Notes under the pieces: generated by a model
What the model was told of the DNA's origin: nothing
Databases searched by the model: none
What the model saw: only the letters and a program-made list of their open reading frames with translations
Part shown: positions 33,226 to 42,408 of the stretch, one piece after another
How the letters are laid out: every line of letters begins with the position of its first letter
Position numbering within the stretch: position 1 is the first letter of the stretch
From: CAWCTD01 sp963798455
Lineage (GTDB): Bacteria; Acidobacteriota; Terriglobia; Bryobacterales; Bryobacteraceae
Reading direction: 5' to 3'
Length of the DNA stretch: 64,000 nucleotides
Assembly: GCA_963798455.1 (NCBI GenBank)
Contig: CAWCTD010000004.1
Coordinates: 248,001-312,000, forward strand
Translations under genes and position numbers: made by a program

Positions 33226-34646
33226 ATGGAACGCACAAGAAAGCTGATTGTCGGAATGTTCGTCGGAGGCTGCCTGGTGTTGTTTGGGGTGGGGATGTTC
33301 CTGATTGGCAACAGCAATCAGATGTTCTCCAAATCTTTCAACGTCTACGCGGACTTCTCGAAGATCACCGGCATACAGAATGGGGGAAAGGTCCGCGTCG
33401 CTGGAATGGACGCGGGGACGGTGACGCGCATCGAGGTTCCCTCGCGGCCCGACGCCAAGTTTCGCGTCCATTTTCGAATCATGGAGAAGCTGCATCCCAT
33501 TGTTCGACAGGACTCAGTAGCAACCATCCAGACTGACGGCCTGCTTGGAAATAAGTATCTTCAAATCGAGGCCGGGTCCGCGGCTGCGCCACTTGCGCGA
33601 AAACGATTCGATGATCCAATCCAAAGAGCCCTTCGATTGGGGCGACCTCATGGATGAGATGAACGGCGTCGTCAGGCAGGTCAACGACATCATGGCAGGC
33701 GTCAAAGACCAGCTCGTCTCCACCTTGTCGGAAATCGAAGGCACGGCGCAGTCAACCAATGTATTGATCAAGGACGCCACCCCGCATGTGAAGAGCATCG
33801 TTGCATCCGCGGACAAGAATCAGCGCGAACCTCCGCGAGATCATCGACGGGATTCAGGAAGGCCAGGGCACGGTGGGCGCGCTGTTCAAGGACAGAGAGC
33901 TGTACGACAGCGTAAAGCGCAGCGCTGGAAAGACCGAGACGGTTGTCGAGAACCTTCGCGAAGCCTCGGCCAGTGCGAAGAAGATCATAAACAAAGTTGA
34001 GGAGAGCGACATTGTTCCCGAAGTTCAGCGAACCGTGAAGAACCTGCAGCAGATTACGCTGCAAGTGAAGGACGCGGTCGATAAGTTCCAGTCGGCTTCC
34101 GGCGAAGGCGGCGTTAGTGAGAATTTACAGAGAACTCTGGCCGATGCTCACGAAGCGATGTCAGACCTGTCGGACGATACGGAAGCTCTAAAGCACAACT
34201 TCCTGTTCCGGGGTTTCTTTAAAAAGCGCGGCTTCTTTGATCTTGCAGGCCTCACCTCGCCTGAATACAAGAGCCCTGCTTTTGCCAAAGGCTTCAAGAG
34301 ACATCGTGTCTGGCTGGAAAGCGCGAACCTATTCAACAAAGACGCCGAAGGGCGTGGAGGTACTCAGTGTGGAGGGCAAGGCCAGACTTGACGAGGCCAT
34401 GACGGAACTCCTGAACTTTCCGCGCAACGGCCCACTCATGGTAGAGGGATTCGCGGGAGAGGGAACTGCCTCTCAGCAGTATCTGGTGGGCCGCCAGCGC
34501 GCCGTTCGCGTGAGGCATATCTCATCGGCCGGTTCCACCTGCGCCCAGCGTATGTAGGTGTCATTTCCATGGGCGCGGAACCGTCTGACAAGGGGAGCCC
34601 TGGTGGCTTCAAGGAAGGTGTGGGAATTGTCTCGTTCTACAAATAG
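33226..34646 (+). CDS. mlaD: MlaD (MCE) protein with OmpA-like C-terminal domain (frameshifted)
   Basis: N-terminal helix (LIVGMFVGGCLVLFGVGMFL), then an MCE domain: FNVYADFSKITGIQNGGKVR, VAGMDAGTVTRIEV, RQDSVATIQTDGLLGNKYL. Then a long helical region (NDIMAGVKDQLVSTLSEIEG; GALFKDRELYDSVKRSAGKT) and, at the end, LMVEGFAGEGTASQQYLVGR and AYLIGRFHLRPAYVGVISMG, which resembles OmpA-type peptidoglycan-binding ends. Frame changes near 33600, 33825, 34350 and 34510. The intact protein would be about 470 residues. Periplasmic lipid-binding, tethered to the inner membrane and possibly to peptidoglycan. Confidence 0.75.
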
Positions 34647-34675
34647 GGTGGGGAGTGTCGGGCCGATTCCGGCGA

Positions 34676-34693
34676 TTGGCCGGCCAAGTGCTA
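34676..34693 (+). promoter_or_regulatory. Sigma-54-like promoter, copy 2
   Basis: TTGGCCGGCCAAGTGCTA. Very short leader, as with copy 1. Confidence 0.4.
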
Positions 34694-34717
34694 CGTACCT
34701 TTCAGGAGTGCAAGAAC

Positions 34718-34909
34718 ATGCCTTTAGTGAATCTCGTCGTTGCCTTGATCGTGGTCGGCGTGGCGTTGTGGCTGATCAATCGTTTCATTCCCATGGCCTC
34801 CAGCATCAAGACGATCCTGAACGTAGTCGTCGTGGTGGCCGTTGGCGTTTGGGTATTGCAGGCAGCGGGATTGTGGGGACAGATCTCCAGTTTCCGCATT
34901 GGCCGGTGA
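34718..34909 (+). CDS. Thivi_2564-family small membrane protein, copy 2
   Basis: 63 residues: PLVNLVVALIVVGVALWLIN, RFIPMASSIKTILNVVVVVA, VGVWVLQAAGLWGQISSFR. It differs from copy 1 mostly by conservative changes. Start fixed by CAGGAGTGCAAGAAC upstream. It follows the MlaD gene by about 70 bases. Confidence 0.8.
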   Translation: MPLVNLVVALIVVGVALWLINRFIPMASSIKTILNVVVVVAVGVWVLQAAGLWGQISSFRIGR

Positions 34910-34986
34910 CCGTCGCTGTCAGGCTCAAGAACGGATGCACGAAGTTCCTCCAGAATCGGTAGCGAGGCCGCAGCCGCGCGATCCAG

Positions 34987-35020
34987 TGCATAATCTGCCG
35001 TTGTAGATGCAGACTTCGCA
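34987..35020. promoter_or_regulatory. Palindromic element upstream of the efflux operon
   Basis: TGCATAATCTGCCGTTGTAG, then ATGCAGACTTCGCA; TCTGC/GCAGA arms. Closest to the 31557 copy. About 134 bases before the -24 element. Confidence 0.4.
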
Positions 35021-35153
35021 ATTCGTGTGAGCAGATCGGACGGGAGTGCAGCAGGCACACACCGTGTTCATGGTCTTCGACACCCAGCCCAGGACAGTGC
35101 GCCGGTGCCCTTGCTGCCCGGCTCCGGGAGCAGGTTGACGCGTGGTGCTCGTG

Positions 35154-35171
35154 TTGGCATCGATCGTGCTT
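35154..35171 (+). promoter_or_regulatory. Sigma-54-like promoter for the efflux operon
   Basis: TTGGCATCGATCGTGCTT; the ATG at 35186 is about 16 bases from the -12 GC. Confidence 0.5.
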
Positions 35172-35185
35172 CTCAATCGGTGAGT

Positions 35186-36583
35186 ATGCAGAGGAAAACA
35201 GTTCTCGTCGCCGTGGCTGCCTCGTGTGCCGTGGTAGGGTTGGGGACGTGGGCTTTGCTCCGAGGACAAGCCGGAATTCAATACCGCACGGCGACTGTCG
35301 AACACGGCGACATTAACGTCGCCATCTCGGCCACCGGCAACCCGAACGCGGTCGTAACCGTGCAGGTGGGCTCGCAAGTGTCGGGCATCATCCTGGCCTT
35401 GTACGCCGACTTCAACACCAAAGTGACCAAGGGCCAGTTGATCGCGCGGATCGATCCGGCGCCCTTCCAGGCCAAGGTCGATCAGGCACAGGCCAACCTC
35501 GATGCGGCGCGGGCCGCCGTGGCCAATGCCCAGGCCGTCGTCCAGCAGGCTCAGGCGGGCATTCAGGCCGCGAACTGCCGCTCTTGCAGCCGCCCAGGCG
35601 AATGTCGTGAAGGCACAGGTCGTCGGCTGAGGATGCCAAGGTCAAGGTCGACCGGCGCGTGATCATGGTCGAGACAGGGCGCGGACTCCAAGGAGGATCT
35701 TGACACCGCCCAGACGACTTACAAATCGGCGGTTGCCGATCAGGACGCCATTCGTGGCACAGCAGCACGCGGCGGAGGACAACGTGAAGGTCGCACAGGC
35801 CAGTTGAAGGTGGCGAACACGCAATTGACCGCCAACCAGGCGCAGGTGAAGCAGTTCGACGGCGGCGCTGCAATCGGCCCAGATCGACCTGGACCACACG
35901 AACATCAAAGCGCCGGTGGATGGCGTGGTGGTGTCGCGGAACGTGGATGTCGGACAGACCGTGGCCGCGAGCCTGGCGGCTCCGACGCTGTTTCTGATCG
36001 CCCAGGACCTGACCAAGATGCAGGTGGATACGAACGTGTCGGAAGCGGACGTGGGCCGCGTGCGCGTGGGCCAGCCTGCAACGTTCACGGTGGATGCGTA
36101 TCCCGGGCAGGTGTTCACAGGCAGCCGTGACCTCAATCCGCAAGGCGCCCATCAACGTGCAGAACGTGATTACGTACGACGCGGTGATCGGCGTTTCGAA
36201 TCCGGACCTGAAGCTGTTTCCGGGTATGACGGCGAATGTGAAGATTCTGGTGAATCAGCGCCCGAACGTGCTGAAGGTGCCCAACGCCGCGCTGCGTTAT
36301 CATCCGGCGTCCGAGACTCGGCTGCCGGCCGGTGGCGGCAAGGGCGCGACGCAAGGGCGCCGCGCCGGAGCAAGCTGTCTGGATCCTGGACGCGAACAAC
36401 AAGCAGCAGCGCGTCGTCGTCACTACGGGCGAAAGCGATGGCACGTATACGGAGGTTACCACGGGCGGCCTGAAGGACGGAGACCGCGTGATTGTCGCGG
36501 CGCTGGCAAAGGCGGCTCCCGCTTCGGGCGGCAGCCCCGGCTCCCAGGCCGGCGGCAAGGGCGGCAGAGGGCCGGGATTCTAA
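35186..36583 (+). CDS. MacA/HlyD-type efflux adaptor (frameshifted)
   Basis: Signal anchor (TVLVAVAASCAVVGLGTWAL), barrel-sandwich (YRTATVEHGDINVAISATGN; VQVGSQVSGIILALYADFNT), coiled coil (QAKVDQAQANLDAARAAVAN), then IDLDHTNIKAPVDGVVVSRN, VGQTVAASLAAPTLFLIAQD and the beta domains, ending in a Gly-rich tail. Breaks near 35570, 35690, 35800, 35880, 36125 and 36355. About 465 residues if intact. Periplasmic link between the MacB-like permease and an outer-membrane channel (not in this window). Confidence 0.8.
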
Positions 36584-37353
36584 GTGAGCGGCATGGCAGC
36601 GGTAATCGAAATCAAGGATCTGGTGAAAGATTACAAGCTGGGGGAGGTGCCGGTACACGTGTTGAAGGGCATCTCGTTCGAGATCGAGCGCGGGGATTTC
36701 GTCTCGATCATGGGGCCGTCCGGATCCGGCAAATCCACCCTCATGAACATTCTCGGGTGCCTCGACAAGCCTACGTCCGGGATTTACACGCTGGACGGAA
36801 TCAGCGTCGGAGAATCTGAATCGCGACCAACTGGCGGAGATCCGGAACAAGAAGATCGGGTTCGTATTCCAGCAGTTCAACCTGCTGGCGCGGACCAGCG
36901 CGGCGGAGAATGTCGAACTGCCGCTGATGTACACCGATACGCCCGCCCGCGAGCGGCACGAGCGGGCGATGAAGGCGCTGCTCGCGGTGGGACTGGCCGG
37001 ACGCGAGGACCACCAGCCGAGCCAGCTTTCCGGCGGCCAGCAGCAGCGCGTGGCCATCGCGCGGTCGCTGGTGAACGATCCCAGGATTATCCTGGCGGAC
37101 GAGCCGACCGGAGCGCTGGACTCGAGGACCAGCATCGAGATCATGGCGATCTTCCAGCGGCTGAACCGCGAGGAGGGGATCACCATGATCGTGGTGACGC
37201 ACGATCCGGATATCGCGAGCTTACTCCAACCGGAACATCCATTTCAAAGATGGCAGGCTGCAGCTGGATGAGAGGATTGCGCAGCCGCGCGAGGCGCGGA
37301 AGGACCTGGAGCAGCTTCCCGCCGAGCAACCGGAGGAGTTAGCTTCGGTATGA
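36584..37353 (+). CDS. MacB/LolD-type ABC ATPase (frameshifted)
   Basis: IEIKDLVKDYKLGEVPVHVL is the typical start; Walker A GPSGSGKSTLMNILGCLD; Q-loop KKIGFVFQQFNLLARTSAAE read in another frame; signature QLSGGQQQRVAIARSLVND; Walker B ILADEPTGALDSRTS; switch His VVTHDPDIA. Breaks near 36810 and 37220; the C terminus is NIHFKDGRLQLDERIAQPRE. GTG 36584 or ATG 36593 start. Energises the permease that follows, overlapping ATGA at 37350. Confidence 0.85.
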
Positions 37354-38588
37354 ATAAGATCATCGCCAGCATGCAGGATCGCGCTGCGCGCGCTGAAGGT
37401 GAACCGCATGCGCTCGGCGCTCACGATGCTGGGCATCATCATCGGCGTGGCGGCGGTGATCGCCATGGTGGGTGTTGGCGCGGGCGCCACCGCGCGGATC
37501 CAGGAGCAGATCCAGAGTATCGGGAGCAACCTGATCATCGTGCTGCCGGGCAGCATCAGCAGCAACGGCGTCCGGCTTGGCTCCGGCGCGGTGGTGACGC
37601 TGACGCGAAGACGACGCCAAGGCCATCGCCGCCGAGTGCCCTTCCGTATCGGCCGTCGCTCCCACCGTGCGCGGCGGCGTACAGGTGGTGTACGGAAACA
37701 ACAACTGGGCTACCAACGCCCAGGGAGTGACTCCGGATTACATGACGATCCGCGATTACACGATGTTGTCCGGCCAGTTCTTCACCGACCCAGGACGTGG
37801 ATGCGGCCGCCAAAACCGCCGTGCTGGGTGAAACCGTCGCGCAGAATCTGTTTGGCGACAGCGATCCCACGGTCAGGTGGTCATCATCAAGAATGTGCCG
37901 TTCACCGTGGCGGGCGTGCTGACACCGAAGGGCCAGTCGCCGTCGGGCCAGGACCAGGACGACGTCATCCTGCTGCCGATCTCCACGGCCAAGCAAAAGG
38001 TGCTCGGCGCCAACAAGGCCAACGCCAAGGCGGTCGGCTCCCTGATGGTGCAGGCCATCGGGCCGCAGGCCATGGACCAGGCGCTGCAGGAGATGGAGGC
38101 GCTGCTGCGCGAACGGCACAGGATCCTGCCGGGCCTGGACGACGACTTCACGATCCGCAATCTGACCGAGGTGTTCGCGGCCCAGGAAACCTCGGCGCAA
38201 GTGATGTCGATTCTGCTGGGCGCGATCGCGTCGGTGTCGCTGATCGTGGGCGGCATCGGGATCATGAACATCATGCTGGTGTCGGTGACCGAAAGGACGC
38301 GCGAGATCGGCCTGCGGCAGGCGGTGGGCGCCAAGACGCGCGACATCCTCTCGCAGTTCCTGGTGGAAGCGGTGACGCTCTCGTTGCTGGGTGGGATTAT
38401 CGGGATCGTCGTCGGGCTGACGGCTTCGCTGCTCATCTCGCACTTCGCGCAATGGTCGACCGCAGGTCAGCCCGCTGTCGATCCTGATGGCGTTTGTATT
38501 TTCCGCGCTGGTGGGAGTGTTCTTTGGCTACTACCCGGCGCGCAAGGCGGCGTTCCTGGATCCGATTGAGGCTCTCAGGTACGAATGA
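37350..38588 (+). CDS. MacB-type ABC permease (frameshifted)
   Basis: Order: first helix region (NRMRSALTMLGIIIGVAAVI), periplasmic domain (QIQSIGSNLIIVLPGSISSN, RGGVQVVYGNNNWATNAQGV, GQVVIIKNVPFTVAGVLTPK), then the FtsX-like helices LLGAIASVSLIVGGIGIMNI with MLVSVTERTREIGLRQAVGA, and the end GVFFGYYPARKAAFLDPIEA. Breaks near 37385, 37610, 37790, 37875 and 38460. About 410 residues. With the adaptor it should export peptides, macrolide-like compounds or lipoproteins. Confidence 0.85.
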
Positions 38589-38662
38589 AGAAGTGCGGCT
38601 CTATCTTGCGGATTTGCCAGTGCGTGTATCCGGCCGGCAAACCCAGCATTGGACTCGCGCAC

Positions 38663-38702
38663 ATGCAAGTCTTGCCGTCGAAAACGCAGAGAACTGCTGC
38701 AC
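38663..38702. promoter_or_regulatory. Diverged palindromic element upstream of 38808
   Basis: TGCAAGTCTTGCCGTCGAAA, then CTGCTGCAC. Aligns with the copy at 42325-42362. About 72 bases before the -24 element at 38774. Confidence 0.35.
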
Positions 38703-38773
38703 AATTGGTTCTCCGGCGCCCGATGGTAGCTATCGGCGCCGGAAACACGCGGGAGGCGCCAATTAGGCGCGGT

Positions 38774-38791
38774 TTGGTGTATAACTTGCAG
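38774..38791 (+). promoter_or_regulatory. Sigma-54 promoter for 38808-39701
   Basis: TTGGTGTATAACTTGCAG: TTGG and TTGCA with correct spacing, near-consensus. ATG 38808 is about 18 bases from the -12 GC. Confidence 0.6.
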
Positions 38792-38807
38792 CTATCCAGA
38801 ACTGGGA

Positions 38808-39701
38808 ATGAAACTCCTGGGCTATCTGCGCGTGCTCCTGCTGGGTTTGGCCTCTACGACTGCCCTTCTCAGCCAGGCAGATGCACGCGAGATCATCCGC
38901 GACGCCGTCGCCGCCGACGAGCGCAACTGGAGTAGCGCCCGGAACTACACGTTCCTGCAACGGGTAGAAATCCAGCGTCTGGACGCCGAGGGTAGGGTGA
39001 AGTCATCTGAGGTGCAGACCTACGACGTCACGTTGCAGGACGGCACACCCTACCGGCAATTGGTTCAGAGAGACGACCGCCCGTTGCCCCCCGCCGACGA
39101 GAAGAGGGAGCAGGAGAGCCTCGCCAAAAGTATCGCCGGGCGACGTCAAGAGACCGAGGCGGAGCGAACCAAGCGCTTGTCCGCCTACGAGGCGCGCCCG
39201 GATTGGCAGCGTGAGGCCTGGCACGAGTTGCCGGAAGGTTTCGAGTTCCGGCTGGTCGGAGAAGGGAGGCTGGGTGGCCACGGCACCTTCATAATCGAGG
39301 CAACGCCGCGCCCGGGATACCAGCCCCGATCCCGCACCGCCAAGTTGTTTCGCTCTCTTAGTGGCACATTCTGGGTGGACCAACAAGACCACCAGATAGT
39401 GAAAGTGGAAGCGGAAGTCATCGACACCATCTGGGTGGGGTTGTTCCTGGTCCGCGTCGCTAAGGGATCACGCGCGACCCTGGAGCTGACGCGCGTCAGC
39501 GATGGAGTCTGGCTGCCTGATCGCCTGCAAGTATTCGCCTCGCTCAGGGTGGGACTGCTAAAGGCCCTGCGCATCGAGCAGAGTGTCCAATACAGCCGGT
39601 ATAGCAGCGTTCCAGCCGATGCCCGGACGATCTACCCGGCAGAAGGCGGAGACGCCCGCATCGCCAAGCTGAGCCGATTCGCGAAGGCGACCTCCCCATG
39701 A
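38808..39701 (+). CDS. Secreted hypothetical protein, possibly LolA-like fold
   Basis: 297 residues. Signal peptide (LLGYLRVLLLGLASTTALLS), then a region NYTFLQRVEIQRLDAEGRVK, EVQTYDVTLQDGTPYRQLVQ, and later FEFRLVGEGRLGGHGTFIIE, GTFWVDQQDHQIVKVEAEVI. The alternating strands with DGVWLPDRLQV recall LolA/RseB-like open barrels, but this is a weak inference. Periplasmic. No close neighbours in an operon. Confidence 0.55.
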   Translation: MKLLGYLRVLLLGLASTTALLSQADAREIIRDAVAADERNWSSARNYTFLQRVEIQRLDAEGRVKSSEVQTYDVTLQDGTPYRQLVQRDDRPLPPADEKREQESLAKSIAGRRQETEAERTKRLSAYEARPDWQREAWHELPEGFEFRLVGEGRLGGHGTFIIEATPRPGYQPRSRTAKLFRSLSGTFWVDQQDHQIVKVEAEVIDTIWVGLFLVRVAKGSRATLELTRVSDGVWLPDRLQVFASLRVGLLKALRIEQSVQYSRYSSVPADARTIYPAEGGDARIAKLSRFAKATSP

Positions 39702-39757
39702 GCGTAGCGAAACCACATTGGACGAACTGGTGACAACTTCCGCACGAGCCCCCGGGG

Positions 39758-39777
39758 CCGGGCCTTTGTCTGCCCGG
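39758..39777. terminator. Possible hairpin terminator after 38808-39701
   Basis: CCGGGC and GCCCGG pair across an eight-base loop. No T-run. Confidence 0.35.
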
Positions 39778-39786
39778 GAGTGACAG

Positions 39787-39804
39787 ACGGTACCACACGT
39801 GCTC
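39787..39804 (+). promoter_or_regulatory. Possible sigma-54-like promoter for the DUF2934 gene
   Basis: ACGGTACCACACGTGCTC, but the ATG at 39816 would be almost at the transcription start. Weak. Confidence 0.25.
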
Positions 39805-39815
39805 TAACAATTGGT

Positions 39816-40148
39816 ATGCACGAATCACAACAGATAGCTGCCGAACACCGTGACCTTGCTGCCCACGCCCATCGTAGCGGCGCCGAGCACCACGGGAAAG
39901 AAAATCACCTGACCGGACATGAAAGCTCCCGACAAGACCTTGAGCACTCCAACAAGGCTTACCTGCACGCACAACAGGAGCATCCGGAGACCAGGACCGA
40001 GCATGGCGCCAACGTAATCGCTCACGAAGCCAAACAGCAGGACATCGCCGCCCTCGCTTATGAACTTTGGCAAGGCAGGTGCTGTCCAGAAGGATCGCCG
40101 GAAGAAGATTGGTTTCGCGCCGTGGAAGCACTGCGATCCCGGCATTGA
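39816..40148 (+). CDS. DUF2934 protein with His-rich N-terminal region
   Basis: 110 residues. First 75 residues are polar and His/Glu-rich (HESQQIAAEHRDLAAHAHRS; GAEHHGKENHLTGHESSRQD; LEHSNKAYLHAQQEHPETRT). The C terminus is DUF2934: ALAYELWQGRCCPEGSPEED and WFRAVEALRSR, with Cys where most members have Gly. No signal peptide. DUF2934 function is unknown. No clear ribosome binding site is seen at this start. Confidence 0.75.
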   Translation: MHESQQIAAEHRDLAAHAHRSGAEHHGKENHLTGHESSRQDLEHSNKAYLHAQQEHPETRTEHGANVIAHEAKQQDIAALAYELWQGRCCPEGSPEEDWFRAVEALRSRH

Positions 40149-40221
40149 AGCCTCAGGCGCATGCTCACCAGCAGGGCCGACCTTATGGGCAAGCACCGGA
40201 ACGGCACCCTGCTTCGCTGGC

Positions 40222-40239
40222 TTGGGTGGATGTATGCTG
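40222..40239 (+). promoter_or_regulatory. Sigma-54-like promoter for the RNase II-type gene
   Basis: TTGGGTGGATGTATGCTG, about 50 bases before ATG 40289. Confidence 0.4.
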
Positions 40240-40282
40240 TCGTCATGCTGATTGCGACTGTCATTATGTTCGTGACAGCATA
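40233..40282. promoter_or_regulatory. Inverted repeat in the leader of the RNase II-type gene
   Basis: TATGCTGTC and GACAGCATA, perfect nine-base arms 32 bases apart, end seven bases before the ATG. Could fold in the mRNA leader or be a repressor site. Confidence 0.45.
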
Positions 40283-40288
40283 ATTGTC

Positions 40289-41743
40289 ATGCCCGAGATT
40301 GGATTTGATCTCTTCGCCGCAGCCCGTCAGGAGATGATCGACGAGGGCTTTGATCCTGATTTCCCCCCAGGGGTTGATGAGCAACTGGTGGCGCTCAAGG
40401 CCCGAGCGGCGCCTGCCGCGGATGTCGATGTGCGCGATCTGCGCGCACTGTTGTGGTCCTCCATCGATAACGACACTTCGCGCGATTTAGACCAGATCGA
40501 AGTCGCCCAGCGCGTGAACGGCGGAATTCGCGTACTGATCGCGATCGCAGATGTCGATTCCGACGTCTCCATCGGTTCTCCCATCGATCAGCACGCGGCT
40601 GCGCAAACGACATCGGTCTACACCGGCATACGAACCTTTTCGATGTTGCCGGAGCAACTCTCGACGGATCTGACCTCGCTAAACGAGGTCGCCGACAGGC
40701 TGGCGTTGGTGGTGGATATGGTCGTCGCCGGCGACGGCTCGATTTCATCTACAGGCGTTTATCGCGCCCTGGTGCGCAACCAGGCGCAGTTGACGTACAA
40801 CGATGTCGGAGGGTGGCTCGAGGGGAGGTCCGGCGCGCCGCCCAAGGTTGGTGCTTCTGGTGATTTGGAGGCCCAGTTAAAACTGCAGGACGGGGCGGCG
40901 CAGATGCTCTTCGACGAGCGGCACCGATTGGGCGCGTTGAACATCGACCGCGTCGAGGCGGAGGCGGTCATTCTCGACGGCCAAGTGCAGGGAATCAATA
41001 CCCGCAAGAAGAATCGAGCGACCGAGCTGATTGAAAACTTCATGATCGCCGCCAATGGCGTCATGGCGCGCACACTCATGAACGCTGGCGTGCCTTCGAT
41101 CCGGCGCGTTGTGAGGACTCCCGAGCGCTGGCCGCGCATCGTAGAACTCGCGGCGCGCTATGGCGAAACGCTGCCGAAAGTAGCTGATTCGCGGGCTCTC
41201 AACACCTTCCTTCAGAAGAGAAAAGCCGCCGACGAAGTGCATTACACGGACCTCTCGCTGGCAGTAATCAAGCTGATGGGACCGGGCGAGTATGTCTTCG
41301 CGCGGCCGGGCGACGAGGATCAGGGGCACTTCGCGCTGGCGGCCCATGATTACACCCATTCGACCGCGCCGAACCGGCGCTTTGCCGATACGGTGACGCA
41401 GCGGCTCATCAAGTCGGTTTTGGCCAAGCGGCCGTCGCCTTACTCGGATGAGCAACTGGCCTCGATCGCGCGGAACTGCACACTCAAGGAGGATGCAGCG
41501 CGCAAAGTGGAACGGGTAATGAACAAGCGCATTGCGGCCGTGGCGCTCCAGCATCGGATCGGGGAGACGTTTGCCGCCGTGGTGACGGGCGTCACGCCGA
41601 AGGGCGTTTTCGTGCGCGTGCTAGGCCCTCCCGCAGAGGGACTTCTCATTCGTGGCCAGCAGGGCGTGGACGTGGGCGATCAACTTCGGGTGAAACTGGT
41701 GAGCACGGACCCGCGGCGCGGGTATATCGATTTTGCCAGGTAG
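40289..41743 (+). CDS. RNase II/RNase R-family 3'-5' exoribonuclease
   Basis: 484 residues. RNB catalytic domain: LLWSSIDNDTSRDLDQIEVA (the DxxxxxDxD acid cluster), GGIRVLIAIADVDSDVSIGS, RTFSMLPEQLSTDLTSLNE, RATELIENFMIAANGVMART and HSTAPNRRFADTVTQRLIKS. A short S1-like end (FAAVVTGVTPKGVFVRVLGP) follows; the N-terminal cold-shock domains of RNase R are absent, so a short form as in many Acidobacteriota. Degrades RNA from the 3' end in the cytoplasm. Confidence 0.88.
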   Translation: MPEIGFDLFAAARQEMIDEGFDPDFPPGVDEQLVALKARAAPAADVDVRDLRALLWSSIDNDTSRDLDQIEVAQRVNGGIRVLIAIADVDSDVSIGSPIDQHAAAQTTSVYTGIRTFSMLPEQLSTDLTSLNEVADRLALVVDMVVAGDGSISSTGVYRALVRNQAQLTYNDVGGWLEGRSGAPPKVGASGDLEAQLKLQDGAAQMLFDERHRLGALNIDRVEAEAVILDGQVQGINTRKKNRATELIENFMIAANGVMARTLMNAGVPSIRRVVRTPERWPRIVELAARYGETLPKVADSRALNTFLQKRKAADEVHYTDLSLAVIKLMGPGEYVFARPGDEDQGHFALAAHDYTHSTAPNRRFADTVTQRLIKSVLAKRPSPYSDEQLASIARNCTLKEDAARKVERVMNKRIAAVALQHRIGETFAAVVTGVTPKGVFVRVLGPPAEGLLIRGQQGVDVGDQLRVKLVSTDPRRGYIDFAR

Positions 41744-41757
41744 CCGGCCTCGCCGGT
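41744..41757. terminator. Hairpin between convergent genes
   Basis: CCGGC/GCCGG with a three-base loop directly after the RNase stop, followed by TCTTATTC on the plus strand. Confidence 0.4.
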
Positions 41758-41764
41758 CTTATTC

Positions 41765-42151
41765 TCAGGCGTCTTGAACCTGAGTGGAACCCAAGCGCCG
41801 GGTCATCATGCGGCCCATGCAATACCCCACTAAGATGGCGCTCACTGCAACTGCGCCAGGGTGCTGGCGGGCCAATGCACTTATATCCGACCACACCTCG
41901 CCAAGAGTCGCGTTCCGGACGTAACGGGCGGAAGTGTCCAGATTTGTCGCGGCCCTGCTGGATAGATCGGTGATGGCTGCGCCGGCCTCCCCACCTTTGG
42001 TGCGCACGGCATCCGCGGCGCTTTCCAAAGTCTCCGCGGTGCCCACGCGACCTCTTTCAAACCTCTCCGTTGCGGATTGAGCCAAGCCGCTCAGCTTATC
42101 CTTGGCGGTTTGGTTGAGTCTTTCTGCCGGGCTCCCAAAATGTGTCTCCAT
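41765..42151 (-). CDS. Hypothetical protein with amphipathic helices and C-terminal membrane helix
   Basis: 128 residues. Long helical region (ERLNQTAKDKLSGLAQSATE; RAATNLDTSARYVRNATLGE), then a membrane helix (HPGAVAVSAILVGYCMGRMM) and a basic end. The architecture resembles ElaB/YtxH-type stress proteins that bind membranes, but family identity is not certain. AGAGGAGAACAAG stands upstream of the ATG. Confidence 0.6.
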   Translation of the reverse strand: METHFGSPAERLNQTAKDKLSGLAQSATERFERGRVGTAETLESAADAVRTKGGEAGAAITDLSSRAATNLDTSARYVRNATLGEVWSDISALARQHPGAVAVSAILVGYCMGRMMTRRLGSTQVQDA

Positions 42152-42252
42152 TGTCTTGTTCTCCTCTGATATGGCGGGTCGAAACGCCCGCGTCTACAAC
42201 CGGCCGCACAGGCCCGGGGACCAATTTGCCTCTCGCTGAGCCATCCAGTGCA

Positions 42253-42270
42253 GTGCAGATTGGGGGCCAA
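42253..42270 (-). promoter_or_regulatory. Sigma-54-like promoter for 41765-42151
   Basis: Minus strand TTGGCCCCCAATCTGCAC, GG and GC ten bases apart; about 100 bases before the ATG. Confidence 0.45.
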
Positions 42271-42324
42271 TGCTGAATGTATGCGAACACAAAGCAGAAA
42301 CCCGAGGCTCCCTCAAGTTGTTAT

Positions 42325-42362
42325 GTGCAAGTCCTGCCCTTCACAAGGCAAGAAGTGCTGCA
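42325..42362. promoter_or_regulatory. Diverged palindromic element near the activator gene
   Basis: GTGCAAGTCCTGCCCTTCAC, then AAGTGCTGCAG. Aligns with 38663-38702. It is about 55 bases from the -24 of the minus-strand promoter at 42270 and upstream of the activator's own gene. Confidence 0.35.
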
Positions 42363-42408
42363 GGTCAGCAGAATTTCTGTTTTGGCATCTCCGTCGGCGC
42401 CGGCTCCC

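Larger units (their letters stand above)
34669..34935 (+). repeat. Duplicated module, copy 2
   Basis: Second copy of the block described at 31288-31560. Flanks mlaEFD on the downstream side. Confidence 0.7.
34910..35185. other. Intergenic region before the efflux operon
   Basis: Contains a palindrome (34987-35020) and a sigma-54-like promoter (35154-35171). No credible gene. Confidence 0.45.

Noticed and set aside
37350..38588. Pseudogene status of the MacB-like permease
   Set aside because: Protein sequence between breaks is well conserved, so errors in the sequence are the simpler explanation.
39787..39804. Strong sigma-54 promoter for the DUF2934 gene
   Set aside because: Transcription would start almost at the ATG and -24 has CGG; kept only as a weak feature.
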